DNA of 64,000 bases from Anaerotruncus rubiinfantis (GCF_900078395.1 NZ_FKLA01000009.1:758614-822613); one strand, 5' to 3'; positions 9,035-17,572 are shown, numbered from the stretch's first letter. Notes: generated from the letters alone by a model not told the origin. Made by a program: numbers and translations.

Positions 9035-9748
9035 TTGGAGCATTTTATGACTGAAATCGTCACGCCGTTTCACGCGCCCTCCGGCGACGCGAAGCTGGTT
9101 CTGTTTGCCGATGAGGAAATTCATGACGGCGGCGGAGCGGAACAGGAGGTCGGCAAATATCTCAGCCGCTGCGCCGCCTATGCCGCCGCCTGCAAGGTGC
9201 ATCTGGTGAGCGGCCTGTTTGTGCACCGGGACAATCTTTGTCTCTGTCTCATCGACCCGAAAGGAAGGCCTCTCTGCCGTCAGCCCGCACTGCATCTTTC
9301 GCTGCCGCAGGAAGGCCGTTATGCCACCGGCAGCGAGGTGGCGGTAACCCATACCGAACTTGGGAATTTCTATCTCTGTGTTGACGCGGACATCTATCAT
9401 CCGCAGACGGTGCGCGCCGCCGCGCTCAAAGGCGCGGATGTGGTCCTGTCGATCCAGCACCTCGACCCGGCGGAGGATACCCCCGAACGCCAGATGCGTT
9501 CGATCTGGAACGCCGCGCAGAGCAACAATCTCTATGTGGTGAACCTTTCCGCAAAGGGCGGCTCGGTGGCCTGTCCGGCGCCGATTACCCGCGCGCGGGA
9601 CGGTTACCTCGTACGCCGCACCGGGGCGTTCCCGATGCGCTTCGGGCTGAATCTCACGCGGCTGGACGATGTGCGCAGCGGTTTTCAGATCATGGAGAAC
9701 ATCAACACCCGGTTGGTTCAGAACTATGCCGCGGAGTTGGGGAGGTGA
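9035..9748 (+). CDS. nitrilase-superfamily protein A (atypical catalytic residues)
   Basis: A carbon-nitrogen hydrolase fold protein of about 237 residues. A nucleophile-type cysteine is visible in FYLCVDADIYHP, and the strand LVLFADEE could supply the glutamate. The lysine of the family's RKxHL motif is replaced (PALHL). The best start is TTG at 9035, seven bases after GGGGAGGTG; ATG 9047 is too far from that site and GTG 9026 lies within it. It is immediately followed by a second nitrilase-like gene 5 nt away. Whether it is an active amidase is doubtful; it may act together with its neighbour. Confidence 0.75.
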   Translation: MEHFMTEIVTPFHAPSGDAKLVLFADEEIHDGGGAEQEVGKYLSRCAAYAAACKVHLVSGLFVHRDNLCLCLIDPKGRPLCRQPALHLSLPQEGRYATGSEVAVTHTELGNFYLCVDADIYHPQTVRAAALKGADVVLSIQHLDPAEDTPERQMRSIWNAAQSNNLYVVNLSAKGGSVACPAPITRARDGYLVRRTGAFPMRFGLNLTRLDDVRSGFQIMENINTRLVQNYAAELGR

Positions 9749-9753
9749 GCGGG

Positions 9754-10809
9754 ATGAATAAGACCTGGCTTGATATCCTGTCGTTTCTCATGTCCTTTCA
9801 GGTCACGCCGAAAAAGATCGACCGGATTCTGGAGGCGAAGGGCCGCCGGGAACAGCAGAATACCGCGTTTGTCGCACCGGAAGCGGTTCGGGTTTCGGCG
9901 GTGCAGCTTTCGGTGCGCAAATACCAGAACCTCAAAGACTATGCCGGGCAGATGTATGATCTTGCAAAAGAAGCCGCTGAAAACGGGGCACAGCTGGTTG
10001 TCTTTCCAGAATATGTGGGGCTGCTGGCGGGCACGATGCTGCCCAATTATGAAAAGATCATCGAATGGGTGCTGGATGGGGAAAACAAGGTGGGTCTTTC
10101 GGGCGTGAAGCTCGCACCGGAAAAGGTGCGGCTGCTCGCCGAAACCTTTCACCACTTCCTTTATGAAACCTATATGTATACCTTCAGCGCGATCGCGCGG
10201 CTGCTGCGGATCTATCTTGTAGCGGGCACATGCCTGTTTTATGAGGACGGCCAACTGCGCAACCGCTGCGTGGTGTTCGGCCCGGACGGAGAACCGGCCG
10301 GCGCGCAGGAGAAGGTGAGCGCGGTGGGATTTGATAAGGCGCTTGGCGTCACACCGTGCGACGTGATCGAGACGATCCCCACACCGATGGGTGATATCAG
10401 CGTTGTAATCGGCTCGGACAACTATTATTTTGAATGTGTGAAAATTGCCCGGGCGCGCGGGGCGAAGATCATTGCGGCGCCTGACTCCCGCGAAGGGGTC
10501 ACGCGGGATCTGCTGCGCTGCCGCGCGGACGAACAGAACCTTTATACGGTTTATTCCTGCCTGACCGGCACGCGGGAACATACCACCGCGCTGGCCGGAA
10601 TCTTTGCGCCGGTGGGGATTACACCCGGCCGGGATGGATTTGTCGCCTGTGCCGCGGATACCGAGCCGCAGACGGTGACGGCGCGAGTAAATCTCGAGAA
10701 GCTCGAGCACGTTTTTACCGAAAGCGGGCCGAATCCGGAATTTTTGCGGGGGGATTATCTGCACAGCTACCGCTACTGTGGGACGCCGCCGCTGGGAGAA
10801 ACAGAATAA
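9754..10809 (+). CDS. nitrilase-superfamily protein B (catalytic Cys apparently missing)
   Basis: A 351-residue carbon-nitrogen hydrolase family protein. An N-terminal extension of about 45 residues precedes the fold. The glutamate motif LVVFPEYVG and a lysine in AQEKVSAV are present. At the nucleophile elbow, normally CxD, the sequence reads VVIGSDNYYFE, so the cysteine looks replaced by glycine. It begins at ATG 9754 behind GGGGAGG, 5 nt after gene A. The pattern of intact residues is complementary to gene A, suggesting a paired or pseudo-enzyme arrangement (inference). Confidence 0.78.
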   Translation: MNKTWLDILSFLMSFQVTPKKIDRILEAKGRREQQNTAFVAPEAVRVSAVQLSVRKYQNLKDYAGQMYDLAKEAAENGAQLVVFPEYVGLLAGTMLPNYEKIIEWVLDGENKVGLSGVKLAPEKVRLLAETFHHFLYETYMYTFSAIARLLRIYLVAGTCLFYEDGQLRNRCVVFGPDGEPAGAQEKVSAVGFDKALGVTPCDVIETIPTPMGDISVVIGSDNYYFECVKIARARGAKIIAAPDSREGVTRDLLRCRADEQNLYTVYSCLTGTREHTTALAGIFAPVGITPGRDGFVACAADTEPQTVTARVNLEKLEHVFTESGPNPEFLRGDYLHSYRYCGTPPLGETE

Positions 10810-10813
10810 GAAA

Positions 10814-10850
10814 AAGGCGGACGGACGCAAATGCATCCGTCCGCTTTTTT
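10814..10850. terminator. bidirectional terminator between nitrilase pair and tadA
   Basis: GCGGACGGA/TCCGTCCGC stem flanked by A-run and T-run, able to stop transcription from both sides. The following 179 nt up to 11029 contain only a small hairpin (10928-10944) and no convincing gene. Confidence 0.85.
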
Positions 10851-11029
10851 ACGCAAAAAAAAACGAACCAAACGGTCCGCTTAAAAGTGAAATGACTGGA
10901 GATAAAATAAGGAGGGGGATTAACTTAGAAACGCAAAGTTTCTGAAAACAATTATAACATGGGTGGCTTTTTAAATGGTGAACAATCTATGAACAGGCAC
11001 AATATATTGTATCCGAAAGACAAGATAAG

Positions 11030-11482
11030 TCAGTTTTTGCGCAATTTTTGGAAAAATGCGGTAAGCGCCGCCGCGCATTCCTCACGCCGTACGCCGCCTA
11101 TCACTTCCGGCTTGTGGTTGAATGGCAGAGCGGCAAAATCGCTCACCGAACCGAAGCAACCGGCTTTGGGATCGGAAGCGCCGAATATGAGCCGCCGGAT
11201 GCGCGCGTTTATGATCGCGCCCGCGCACATCGGGCAGGGCTCGAGCGTCACATAGAGATCGCATTTATGCAGCCGCCAGCCGCCAAGCGCCCGGCAGGCC
11301 ATGTCGATTGCTTCCAGTTCGGCGTGTGCAAGAGCATTTTTTCCAGTTTCCCGGCGGTTCATGCCTGTGCCGACCACTTCGCCGTCCCAGACGGCGACCG
11401 CGCCTACAGGCACCTCCCCGATATTGGCCGCCTCCTGCGCCAATTCAAGCGCAAGGCCCATATAATACGTGTCGTCGTGCAT
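11030..11482 (-). CDS. tadA: tRNA adenosine(34) deaminase TadA
   Basis: A 150-residue zinc-dependent deaminase that converts A34 to inosine in the tRNA-Arg anticodon. The active site HAE is at residues 53-55 and zinc cysteines in PCPMC at 83 and 86; GASDPKAG follows as in TadA. The ATG at 11482 follows a GAGGTGG site, and sequence further upstream belongs to the CPBP gene. It is the second gene of a two-gene minus-strand operon, 8 nt behind the protease gene. Confidence 0.95.
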   Translation of the reverse strand: MHDDTYYMGLALELAQEAANIGEVPVGAVAVWDGEVVGTGMNRRETGKNALAHAELEAIDMACRALGGWRLHKCDLYVTLEPCPMCAGAIINARIRRLIFGASDPKAGCFGSVSDFAALPFNHKPEVIGGVRREECAAALTAFFQKLRKN

Positions 11483-11490
11483 AATCCACC

Positions 11491-12513
11491 TCAAAGCCTC
11501 GAAAAGTTTAAAAAAATCACCCATGCGAAGAGCAGCAGCATCATGACAACCGGGAAGTGGGTGAAGAATTTCCCGAGCAACTGCAGATCGCGCAGCGGGC
11601 AGCGGCTTTTTGGCACAGAAAGGTCTGCCCGCCGGATGCCGACCAGATACACCAGCCCAAACGCGGCAAACACCACATAAAAGAAAAACAGGGCGATCTG
11701 CAAAATGCCGGCAATGGGCGCATACAGATTCTGCGTGGCAAGGGTTATCAGGATTGCCAGCAAGTTGTTGACAAAATGGATCGCGATGCCCGTCCAGATC
11801 GAATTGGTTTTGACCACGAAATAGCCGAGCGCCAGCCCAAGCAGAAAAGCATTCGGAATCTGCACCATGTTGCGGTGCAAAAGTGAGAAGAGCAATGCTG
11901 AAACAACGATTGCAAAACGGTCTCCGTATCGCCGTAAAGAACCCAGCACAATGCCGCGCTGGGTGAATTCCTCGATCAGCGCGGGTACAGCAGTGGTGTT
12001 GACAATCATCAGCAGACCGGCAAGCGGGTCCTGCGGGAAAGAAAAAGCGATATCCATTGGGAAAAGACCGAAGATCGAGAAAAAAAGCGAGAGGACCATC
12101 GAGGAAATCACGCCGATTACAGAAAGCCCGAGCGATATCCCGGTGACGGCGGCGAGCACGGGTGGATATGGCGGGTCGCGGGGGATTTCCCAAGTGTGGT
12201 AACGCACCAGTTTTGCATAGAGCAAAAATGGAAACAAAAATGCCACAAGATAAAGCAGGGTGGTGAACAGCTCATTGATGAGATCAAGCGACACCGGCAG
12301 ATTCCGGCCCCACAGCACATCGAGGATAAGCCAGGAGGCGAAAGTTTGCAGGATATAAAGCAGCAGGACGCTGAGAATCACAGTCAGCGCGAGCAGACCG
12401 CATTGCATTTTGAAAGCGGAAATGCACGCGGCTTTTTGGGCGGCGGCGCGCTGCTGCGCTTCGTCCGGGCAGCTGTTGGGATTTCCATAATTTTGCGGAA
12501 TGTTTTGGTACAT
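11491..12513 (-). CDS. CPBP family intramembrane glutamic endopeptidase
   Basis: A 340-residue integral membrane protein with about eight hydrophobic segments and the CPBP/Abi (Rce1-like) catalytic motifs: EExxxR at residues 181-186 (EEFTQR), FSLLH and HFVNN. The first 35 residues are polar and glutamine-rich. Such proteins cleave within membranes and often serve in peptide processing or immunity. Here it is upstream of tadA, and no bacteriocin genes adjoin. The substrate is unknown. Confidence 0.9.
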   Translation of the reverse strand: MYQNIPQNYGNPNSCPDEAQQRAAAQKAACISAFKMQCGLLALTVILSVLLLYILQTFASWLILDVLWGRNLPVSLDLINELFTTLLYLVAFLFPFLLYAKLVRYHTWEIPRDPPYPPVLAAVTGISLGLSVIGVISSMVLSLFFSIFGLFPMDIAFSFPQDPLAGLLMIVNTTAVPALIEEFTQRGIVLGSLRRYGDRFAIVVSALLFSLLHRNMVQIPNAFLLGLALGYFVVKTNSIWTGIAIHFVNNLLAILITLATQNLYAPIAGILQIALFFFYVVFAAFGLVYLVGIRRADLSVPKSRCPLRDLQLLGKFFTHFPVVMMLLLFAWVIFLNFSRL

Positions 12514-12705
12514 GGCAGTTTCCTTCTCCCAATTTATCGTAAGCCGCGGAAACGGCGGAAAATGTGTTCTTATATTTGCAGCATATCACGACCGCAGCCG
12601 AATCGCTTTGCGCTTATTATGCGTTTATTATATCACAAATTCGGTTTTCCTGCTTGCGTAGGCGCACAATTTACAAATTGGAAACAACATCGCAATGAAT
12701 TAATC

Positions 12706-12734
12706 TTGACTTTATTGGTATAGTTTGCTAACTT
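12706..12734 (+). promoter_or_regulatory. candidate promoter for ccdA-tlpA
   Basis: TTGACT at 12706-12711, a 17-bp spacer and TAACTT at 12729-12734 with an extended TG motif. It lies 40 nt before the gene start in the divergent region shared with the CPBP gene. Confidence 0.45.
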
Positions 12735-12773
12735 TTAACTAGAACAGCATATAAATTTGAAGGAGGCAAAGAA

Positions 12774-14120
12774 ATGGCCAACCTTGTATCCACCCAGAAC
12801 ATCAGCTTTCTGCTCGTATTCGCGGAAGGCCTCCTGTCTTTTTTCTCCCCATGCGTGATTCCGCTGATACCAGTTTATGTAAGCTATCTGGCGGGCAGCG
12901 CGGAAAAAGGCCCGGATGGGCAGCCAGTCTATGCCCGCGGCCGCACACTTTGGCATACTGTCTGTTTTGTGCTCGGAATTTCGTTTGCCTTCTTTCTGCT
13001 GGGAATGTCGTTTTCGGCGCTTGGGCAGTTTTTGGGCGGGCATAAAACCCTCCTCACCCGCATCGGAGGCGTCATTATCCTGCTGCTGGGCCTGGTGCAG
13101 ATCGGCTTCTTTGAACTGAAATTTTTGCAGCGGGAACGGCGGTTCCATCTGAATCTTGCGGGCAAAAAGGTCAGTCCGGTTATGGCCTTTGTCATGGGAT
13201 TCACCTTCAGTTTCGCCTGGACGCCCTGTGTGGGTCCGGCGCTTTCATCCGTGCTGATCCTCGCGTCAGGTGCAAAATCCGCGCTGGTGGGCAATCTGCT
13301 CGTGCTGGTCTACGCGGCCGGGTTTGTCATCCCATTTTTACTTTTGGGACTGTTCACCGCGCAGGCGCTCACCTTCCTGGAACGCAACCGCAAACTGATG
13401 AAATATACCATCAAGGCGGGAGGCGTGATCCTGATCCTCATTGGGATCATGACCTTTACCGGTTGGATGAATGGTATCAGCAGCTACCTCAATTCCTTTG
13501 GCGGCGTCAATGTCCCGCAGGCGTCCTCCTCGCAGGCGGTGGAACCGCCGCAGCCTGCGCCGTCCGAATCCGCTGCGTCCAGTGAATCCGCCGAACCGGT
13601 GCCGGCGCCCTCCGGCGCCTCGGGCGTGGCTCCGGCTTCCGAACCGGAGCCGGAAGCCTTCCCGGCGTTCGATTTCACGCTGACCGACCAGTATGGCAAT
13701 ACCCACACCCTTTCGGATTACAAGGGGAAAGTGGTGTTTTTGAACTTCTGGGCAACCTGGTGCCCTCCTTGCCGGCAGGAGATGCCTCATATTGAGGAGC
13801 TTTACAATGAATTGGGCATGAACCAGGAGGATGTGGTATTTTTGGGCGTTGCCAACCCCAAGACCGACAGCTTCCCGCACAATCAGGATGTGACGGTCGA
13901 AGAAGTCAAACAGTTCCTCACCGACAACGGCTATACATTTCCGACCGTGATGGATGAAACCGGAAAGGTATTCGGGGATTATATGATCAATGCGTTCCCA
14001 ACCACCTTCATGATCGACCGGGATGGCAACATCTATGGATATGTCCCCGGCGCGCTCAGCAAGGAGATCATGCAGAATATCATTGACCAGACGCTGGAGG
14101 CTGTGCCCGCGCAGGGATAA
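12774..14120 (+). CDS. CcdA-TlpA fusion: membrane thiol-disulfide transporter
   Basis: A 448-residue fusion. Residues 1-235 are a six-helix CcdA/DsbD-beta domain with the redox cysteine motifs FFSPCVIPLIP (C27) and AWTPCVGP (about 147). A linker rich in Pro, Ala, Ser and Glu (about 240-295) follows. The C-terminal TlpA/thioredoxin domain has WCPPC at residues 329-333. It should pass reducing equivalents from the cytoplasm to extracytoplasmic thiols, doing the job of two proteins. Its partner proteins are not encoded nearby. The fusion leaves out the DsbD-alpha domain. Confidence 0.93.
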   Translation: MANLVSTQNISFLLVFAEGLLSFFSPCVIPLIPVYVSYLAGSAEKGPDGQPVYARGRTLWHTVCFVLGISFAFFLLGMSFSALGQFLGGHKTLLTRIGGVIILLLGLVQIGFFELKFLQRERRFHLNLAGKKVSPVMAFVMGFTFSFAWTPCVGPALSSVLILASGAKSALVGNLLVLVYAAGFVIPFLLLGLFTAQALTFLERNRKLMKYTIKAGGVILILIGIMTFTGWMNGISSYLNSFGGVNVPQASSSQAVEPPQPAPSESAASSESAEPVPAPSGASGVAPASEPEPEAFPAFDFTLTDQYGNTHTLSDYKGKVVFLNFWATWCPPCRQEMPHIEELYNELGMNQEDVVFLGVANPKTDSFPHNQDVTVEEVKQFLTDNGYTFPTVMDETGKVFGDYMINAFPTTFMIDRDGNIYGYVPGALSKEIMQNIIDQTLEAVPAQG

Positions 14121-14125
14121 AACGG

Positions 14126-14164
14126 CAGCGTGGAACGGTTTTTGCCGTTCCACGCTGATTTTCC
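14126..14164 (+). terminator. hairpin after ccdA-tlpA, probable terminator
   Basis: A perfect 13-bp stem CAGCGTGGAACGG/CCGTTCCACGCTG with a 6-nt loop at 14126-14157, followed by only four consecutive T. It starts 5 nt after the stop codon. Confidence 0.65.
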
Positions 14165-14309
14165 GGATAAAAAGGAACCACCGTTTCGCTATCCGGACGA
14201 AACGGTGGTTTGGAACTTTGACAGCACCCATGTGACAATCGAAAGGGAAACGATCTATGGGTTGATGAACAAAGCGATTGCCTATTTCAGTAAAGAAACC
14301 CTTGGTTGA
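14130..14309 (+). CDS. possible small ORF, in frame after ccdA-tlpA stop
   Basis: An open stretch of 60 codons in the same frame as the preceding gene, directly after its TAA. A possible GTG start is at 14130. The predicted 59 residues look protein-like (YPDETVVWNFDSTHVTI, then LMNKAIAYFSKETLG) rather than random. The ribosome site is weak (AGGG, 13 nt away), and the start lies in the terminator-like hairpin. It could be a small gene, a decayed gene remnant or noncoding. I do not recognise it. Confidence 0.3.
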   Translation: MERFLPFHADFPDKKEPPFRYPDETVVWNFDSTHVTIERETIYGLMNKAIAYFSKETLG

Positions 14310-14316
14310 TTTCCTT
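14170..14316 (-). ncRNA. candidate LytTR-controlled small RNA
   Basis: A predicted leftward transcript of about 145 nt. Its promoter is TTGACA (14353-14348) and TATACT (14328-14323) with a 19-bp spacer. It ends at a perfect 13-bp hairpin (14176-14210) followed by CCTTTTT on the minus strand. Direct repeats typical of LytTR binding sites sit just upstream of the -35. No convincing start codon with a ribosome site lies within it, so an RNA product is more likely than a peptide. The whole unit is inferred from sequence signals only. Confidence 0.4.
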
Positions 14317-14356
14317 GACTGTAGTATACCCAATCTGAGTGGCTTTATGTCAAAAA

Positions 14357-14393
14357 TTGTTCCGAATTGCATAAATTTTGTTCCCAATTGCAT
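14357..14393 (-). promoter_or_regulatory. tandem direct repeats, likely LytTR binding site
   Basis: TTGTTCCGAATTGCAT (14357-14372) and TTGTTCCCAATTGCAT (14378-14393) match at 15 of 16 bases and are 21 bp apart, two helical turns. That spacing is characteristic of LytTR/AgrA-type sites. They lie 24 nt past the histidine kinase stop and adjoin a leftward -35 element. Confidence 0.55.
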
Positions 14394-14416
14394 CAGCCTG
14401 TCCGAAGCAGCCCAAA

Positions 14417-15757
14417 TTAACCGGTGGCCGCGCAGAAATGCAGCTTCACGGTAAAAATCCCGGCCGGATCGATTTCGATTTGCATAAAGCCGCCGGTGCT
14501 TTCAATGAGCTGCCGGGTGGAGGAAAGCCCCACCCCGTGCTGGGAAGGGTCCTGCTTATCGGTGAGCGGCAGCCCGTCCTGCAGTTCGATTTTGCCGGAA
14601 AAGGTGTTGCGGATCTGCACGGTGATCCAATCGGGACTCACCACGCTGTCCAACTTGATGAAACGGTTCTGTGCTTCACATTTTTCACAGGCCTCATAAG
14701 CGTTGTCCACCAGGTTGCCGAAGATCCGGCAGAGTTCGAGATCTCCAAGCCCGATGCGTTCCGGCAGGTTTACCAGCGCCGAGAAATCGATCCCTTTCTC
14801 CCGGCATCGCCCAGCGCATTCCTGCAGGATCGCGTCGACCACCACGTGGTTTGCATAGCGGGTGTATCGCAGCGAGCTTTCCATCTCGTCATCCATCTGT
14901 CCGAGCAGATCGAGCGCCTTCTGGTCCGCGCCTGCGCGCAAAAGTGCACGGGCGGTCTGCACCATATGGCGGTAGTCGTGCTTGAAGGCGCGCAGATCAT
15001 TCACATATTTGGTGTATTGCTGGTAATGGACCACCTGGCGCTGGAGCTGTTTCTCCGTCTGGCGGGTTTTGAGCTCGTACTCGATATAGGAGCTGACATC
15101 CACCGCATACCAGAACACCATCAGGAAAGCCGCCATGGAGATCACACTGGTGATGAGATGGAACCACGGGATCCAGATGCCGGAAAATCGATCCGCATAG
15201 ACATAGCTTTCGAGCAGCAGATAACCGAACAACAGGTACAGGCAGGTACAGACCAGCCGGCGCTGGTCTGTGCAGCGAAAGAGCAGGTGGATGCGTTCAT
15301 ACGGCATCCATTTCCCGATCAGGCAAAGCAGGAGGATGCAGACCAGCAGCGCCAGCAGCAGCGAGACATCATAAGAAAGATTGTCATTCACCACGTCATA
15401 CATGGTCGTCCCGCGAACCAGTGCGAACAGTGGGATCAGAACCCCATGCGCGCACAGCAGAAGGAATGGCCCGTAGCCGCACGCAAGCAACAACAGGGAC
15501 GGAAAGCCGGTGCGCAGCAGGAAGAAATAATCGGCGGCAAGCAGGACGGTAAAGATCACATAGATGAAAAAGATGGCGAGATCCAGCCAGAGGAAGACCC
15601 CAAGCGTGACAATGTTGACAAACGCGAGGCCCAAAAGCAGCGCCGGCCGTTTTTTCTGGGTGGGCAGGCAATTCTGAACATAGCCGTTGATCAATAGGTT
15701 GAGGGTCAAAAAACCGCAAAGCAGCAGTCCATAAAGCAGAAAGAGGCCCGGTTTCAT
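14417..15757 (-). CDS. AgrC-like sensor histidine kinase (GHKL)
   Basis: A 446-residue sensor kinase. The first 210 residues hold six or seven membrane segments. The dimerisation/phosphoacceptor region contains FKHDYRHMV, and the GHKL ATPase has the N-box NLVDNAYEACE and the G-box GVGLSSTRQLIESTGG. This is the AgrC/BlpH class that senses peptides in Gram-positive bacteria. Its start overlaps the regulator stop by 4 nt. No agrB/agrD-type peptide genes are adjacent, so the signal is unknown. Confidence 0.92.
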   Translation of the reverse strand: MKPGLFLLYGLLLCGFLTLNLLINGYVQNCLPTQKKRPALLLGLAFVNIVTLGVFLWLDLAIFFIYVIFTVLLAADYFFLLRTGFPSLLLLACGYGPFLLLCAHGVLIPLFALVRGTTMYDVVNDNLSYDVSLLLALLVCILLLCLIGKWMPYERIHLLFRCTDQRRLVCTCLYLLFGYLLLESYVYADRFSGIWIPWFHLITSVISMAAFLMVFWYAVDVSSYIEYELKTRQTEKQLQRQVVHYQQYTKYVNDLRAFKHDYRHMVQTARALLRAGADQKALDLLGQMDDEMESSLRYTRYANHVVVDAILQECAGRCREKGIDFSALVNLPERIGLGDLELCRIFGNLVDNAYEACEKCEAQNRFIKLDSVVSPDWITVQIRNTFSGKIELQDGLPLTDKQDPSQHGVGLSSTRQLIESTGGFMQIEIDPAGIFTVKLHFCAATG

Positions 15758-16482
15758 AATCCGCCTCCTGTGGACAGGAAGCGGGAGAGCACTTCCTTAA
15801 CATTTTTGATGTGGGTGCGTCCCAGCGGGACCGTTTCTCCGGAGGTCAGCAGGATGTCCTCCTGCCCAAGCCGCCGGATGCGCGCCAGGTTTACCAGAAA
15901 CGCGCGGTGGGTGCGCACAAAGCCGCGCGGCAGAAGCCGTCCCTCCAGTTCGCTCATACTCGAATAGAAATCGAAGGTGCCTCCGTCGTAATGAACGGTG
16001 ACGATTCGTTTGGTGACTTCAAAATAGGTGATTTCCCGAATGGGGATGGCCATGCGTTCGGCGCCGCGCTCACAGTCGAACAGCTCGGCGGATTCCTGCC
16101 TGGAAAGGCTGGCTGCCCGCAGGAAAACCTCCTCAAACTTTTCGATGGAGGTGTCGCCTTTGAGCAGGTACTGCAGCGGTGAAACGTCGAAGCTTTCAAA
16201 GACGTATTCGCGTGCGTTGGTCAGGAAGATGATCTGCGCGCGGCAGCCGGACGACCGCAGCTTTTTGGCGGCTTCGATGCCGTTGAGCCTATCCATCTGC
16301 ACATCGAGATACAGGATGTCCACCCCAAACTGGATATCGTCCAACGCAAAAAGCAGCTGTTCCGCATTCCCAAAACAGCTGAGCTTATATTCCATGCGGT
16401 GTTTTTCCGCAAGCTGTGCAAGCAGTTCCTTATACCGGGAGATGATCGCGGGATCGTCATCGCAGAGCACGATATGAAGCAT
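15754..16482 (-). CDS. AgrA-like LytTR response regulator
   Basis: A 242-residue response regulator. The receiver domain (about 1-120) has the acidic pair in LCDDDPA and the phosphoacceptor Asp in DILYLDVQM. The C-terminal LytTR domain contains ITYFEVTKRIVTVHY and FVRTHRAFLVNLARI. The ATG at 16482 has GGAGGTT eight bases upstream; longer in-frame starts lack a site. It is the first gene of the two-component operon and probably binds the direct repeats at 14357-14393. Confidence 0.93.
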   Translation of the reverse strand: MLHIVLCDDDPAIISRYKELLAQLAEKHRMEYKLSCFGNAEQLLFALDDIQFGVDILYLDVQMDRLNGIEAAKKLRSSGCRAQIIFLTNAREYVFESFDVSPLQYLLKGDTSIEKFEEVFLRAASLSRQESAELFDCERGAERMAIPIREITYFEVTKRIVTVHYDGGTFDFYSSMSELEGRLLPRGFVRTHRAFLVNLARIRRLGQEDILLTSGETVPLGRTHIKNVKEVLSRFLSTGGGL

Positions 16483-16633
16483 CTGGAAGAACCTCCAAAA
16501 ACAGGATACCATATTTGAAAATATTTTAGCACAAAATCTACCGGATGAACAGCCCTGCCCGCGGATTGCTTCAATTCGCGCGGACAAATGGGCATGATAA
16601 TGGCAAAAGGAACTTTTGAAAGGAGCATTTTAC

Positions 16634-17572
16634 ATGAATCTGCAAAAATGCGGGATTATCGGCTGCGGGGCAGTCGGCGCGACAACAGCCTATACCTTGG
16701 TGAAAAGCGGGCTTTTTTCCGAACTGGTACTGCTCGACGTGAACCGGAAAAAGGCCGAGGGAGAAGCGATGGACATCGCGCACAGCGTGCCGTTTGTGCG
16801 TCCGGTAGAGGTGTATGCCGGGGACTATCCGGACCTCGCGGACTGCGGGATGATCATTTTGGCGGCAGGCGCGAACCAGGCGCCGGGCGAGACCCGCATC
16901 GACCTGGTGCGGAAAAATGCGAAAATTTTCGGCCAGATCATTCCGGAACTTGTCCGTCATAATACCGACGCGATCCTCCTGGTGGTGACCAACCCGGTCG
17001 ATATCCTCACCCAAATCACCCTGCGGCTTTCCGGTTTCCCGGCAAACCGGGTGATCGGATCGGGTACCGTGCTCGACACTGCCCGGCTCAAATACCTGCT
17101 CGGCGGAAAGCTTGGGGTCGATCCGCGCAACATCCACGCCTTCATCATTGGGGAACACGGCGACACCGAGCTGCCGGTTTGGTCTTCCGCGAATGTATCG
17201 GGCATCGATCTTGCCGATTTCTGCAAAAGCTTCGGCGTCTGCGAGGACCTCTCCTGCATGAACGAGATCTACGAGGATGTCAAAAACAGCGCCTACCAGA
17301 TCATCGAGCGCAAGGGCGCGACCTTTTATGCGGTCGCGGCCGCCATCCAGCGCATCTGTGAGGCAATCGTCCGGGATGAAAATTCGGTTCTGCCGGTTTC
17401 GAGTCTGGTGGACGGGCATTACGGACTGCACGGACTCTGCCTGGGCCTGCCCGCAATCGTTGGGCGCAGCGGTGTGAAGCGGATTCTCGACTTTCCGTTG
17501 AGCGCGACCGAGCAGGCCGCGCTGCGGCATTCGGCCGATACGCTCAAGTCGGTGCTCGAGACGCTCGACTGA
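16634..17572 (+). CDS. ldh: L-lactate dehydrogenase
   Basis: A 312-residue NAD-dependent LDH that reduces pyruvate to lactate. It has the Rossmann motif GCGAVGATTA, the specificity loop NQAPGETR with the lactate-type Gln, NPVDILT, the substrate Arg in DTARLK and the catalytic His in GEHGDTELP. The ATG at 16634 follows GAAAGGAGC. Unlike the paralogue at 6581, every key residue is canonical, so this is the better candidate for the fermentative enzyme. Confidence 0.95.
   Translation: MNLQKCGIIGCGAVGATTAYTLVKSGLFSELVLLDVNRKKAEGEAMDIAHSVPFVRPVEVYAGDYPDLADCGMIILAAGANQAPGETRIDLVRKNAKIFGQIIPELVRHNTDAILLVVTNPVDILTQITLRLSGFPANRVIGSGTVLDTARLKYLLGGKLGVDPRNIHAFIIGEHGDTELPVWSSANVSGIDLADFCKSFGVCEDLSCMNEIYEDVKNSAYQIIERKGATFYAVAAAIQRICEAIVRDENSVLPVSSLVDGHYGLHGLCLGLPAIVGRSGVKRILDFPLSATEQAALRHSADTLKSVLETLD

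Noticed and set aside
10959..11255. 98-codon plus-strand frame running into tadA
   Set aside because: Most of it is antisense to the conserved deaminase core and its start lacks a good ribosome site.
13338..14393. 351-codon minus-strand frame overlapping ccdA-tlpA and the small-RNA candidate
   Set aside because: Mostly shadow of the fusion gene. Its only ATG near the candidate promoter (about 14231) has no ribosome site.
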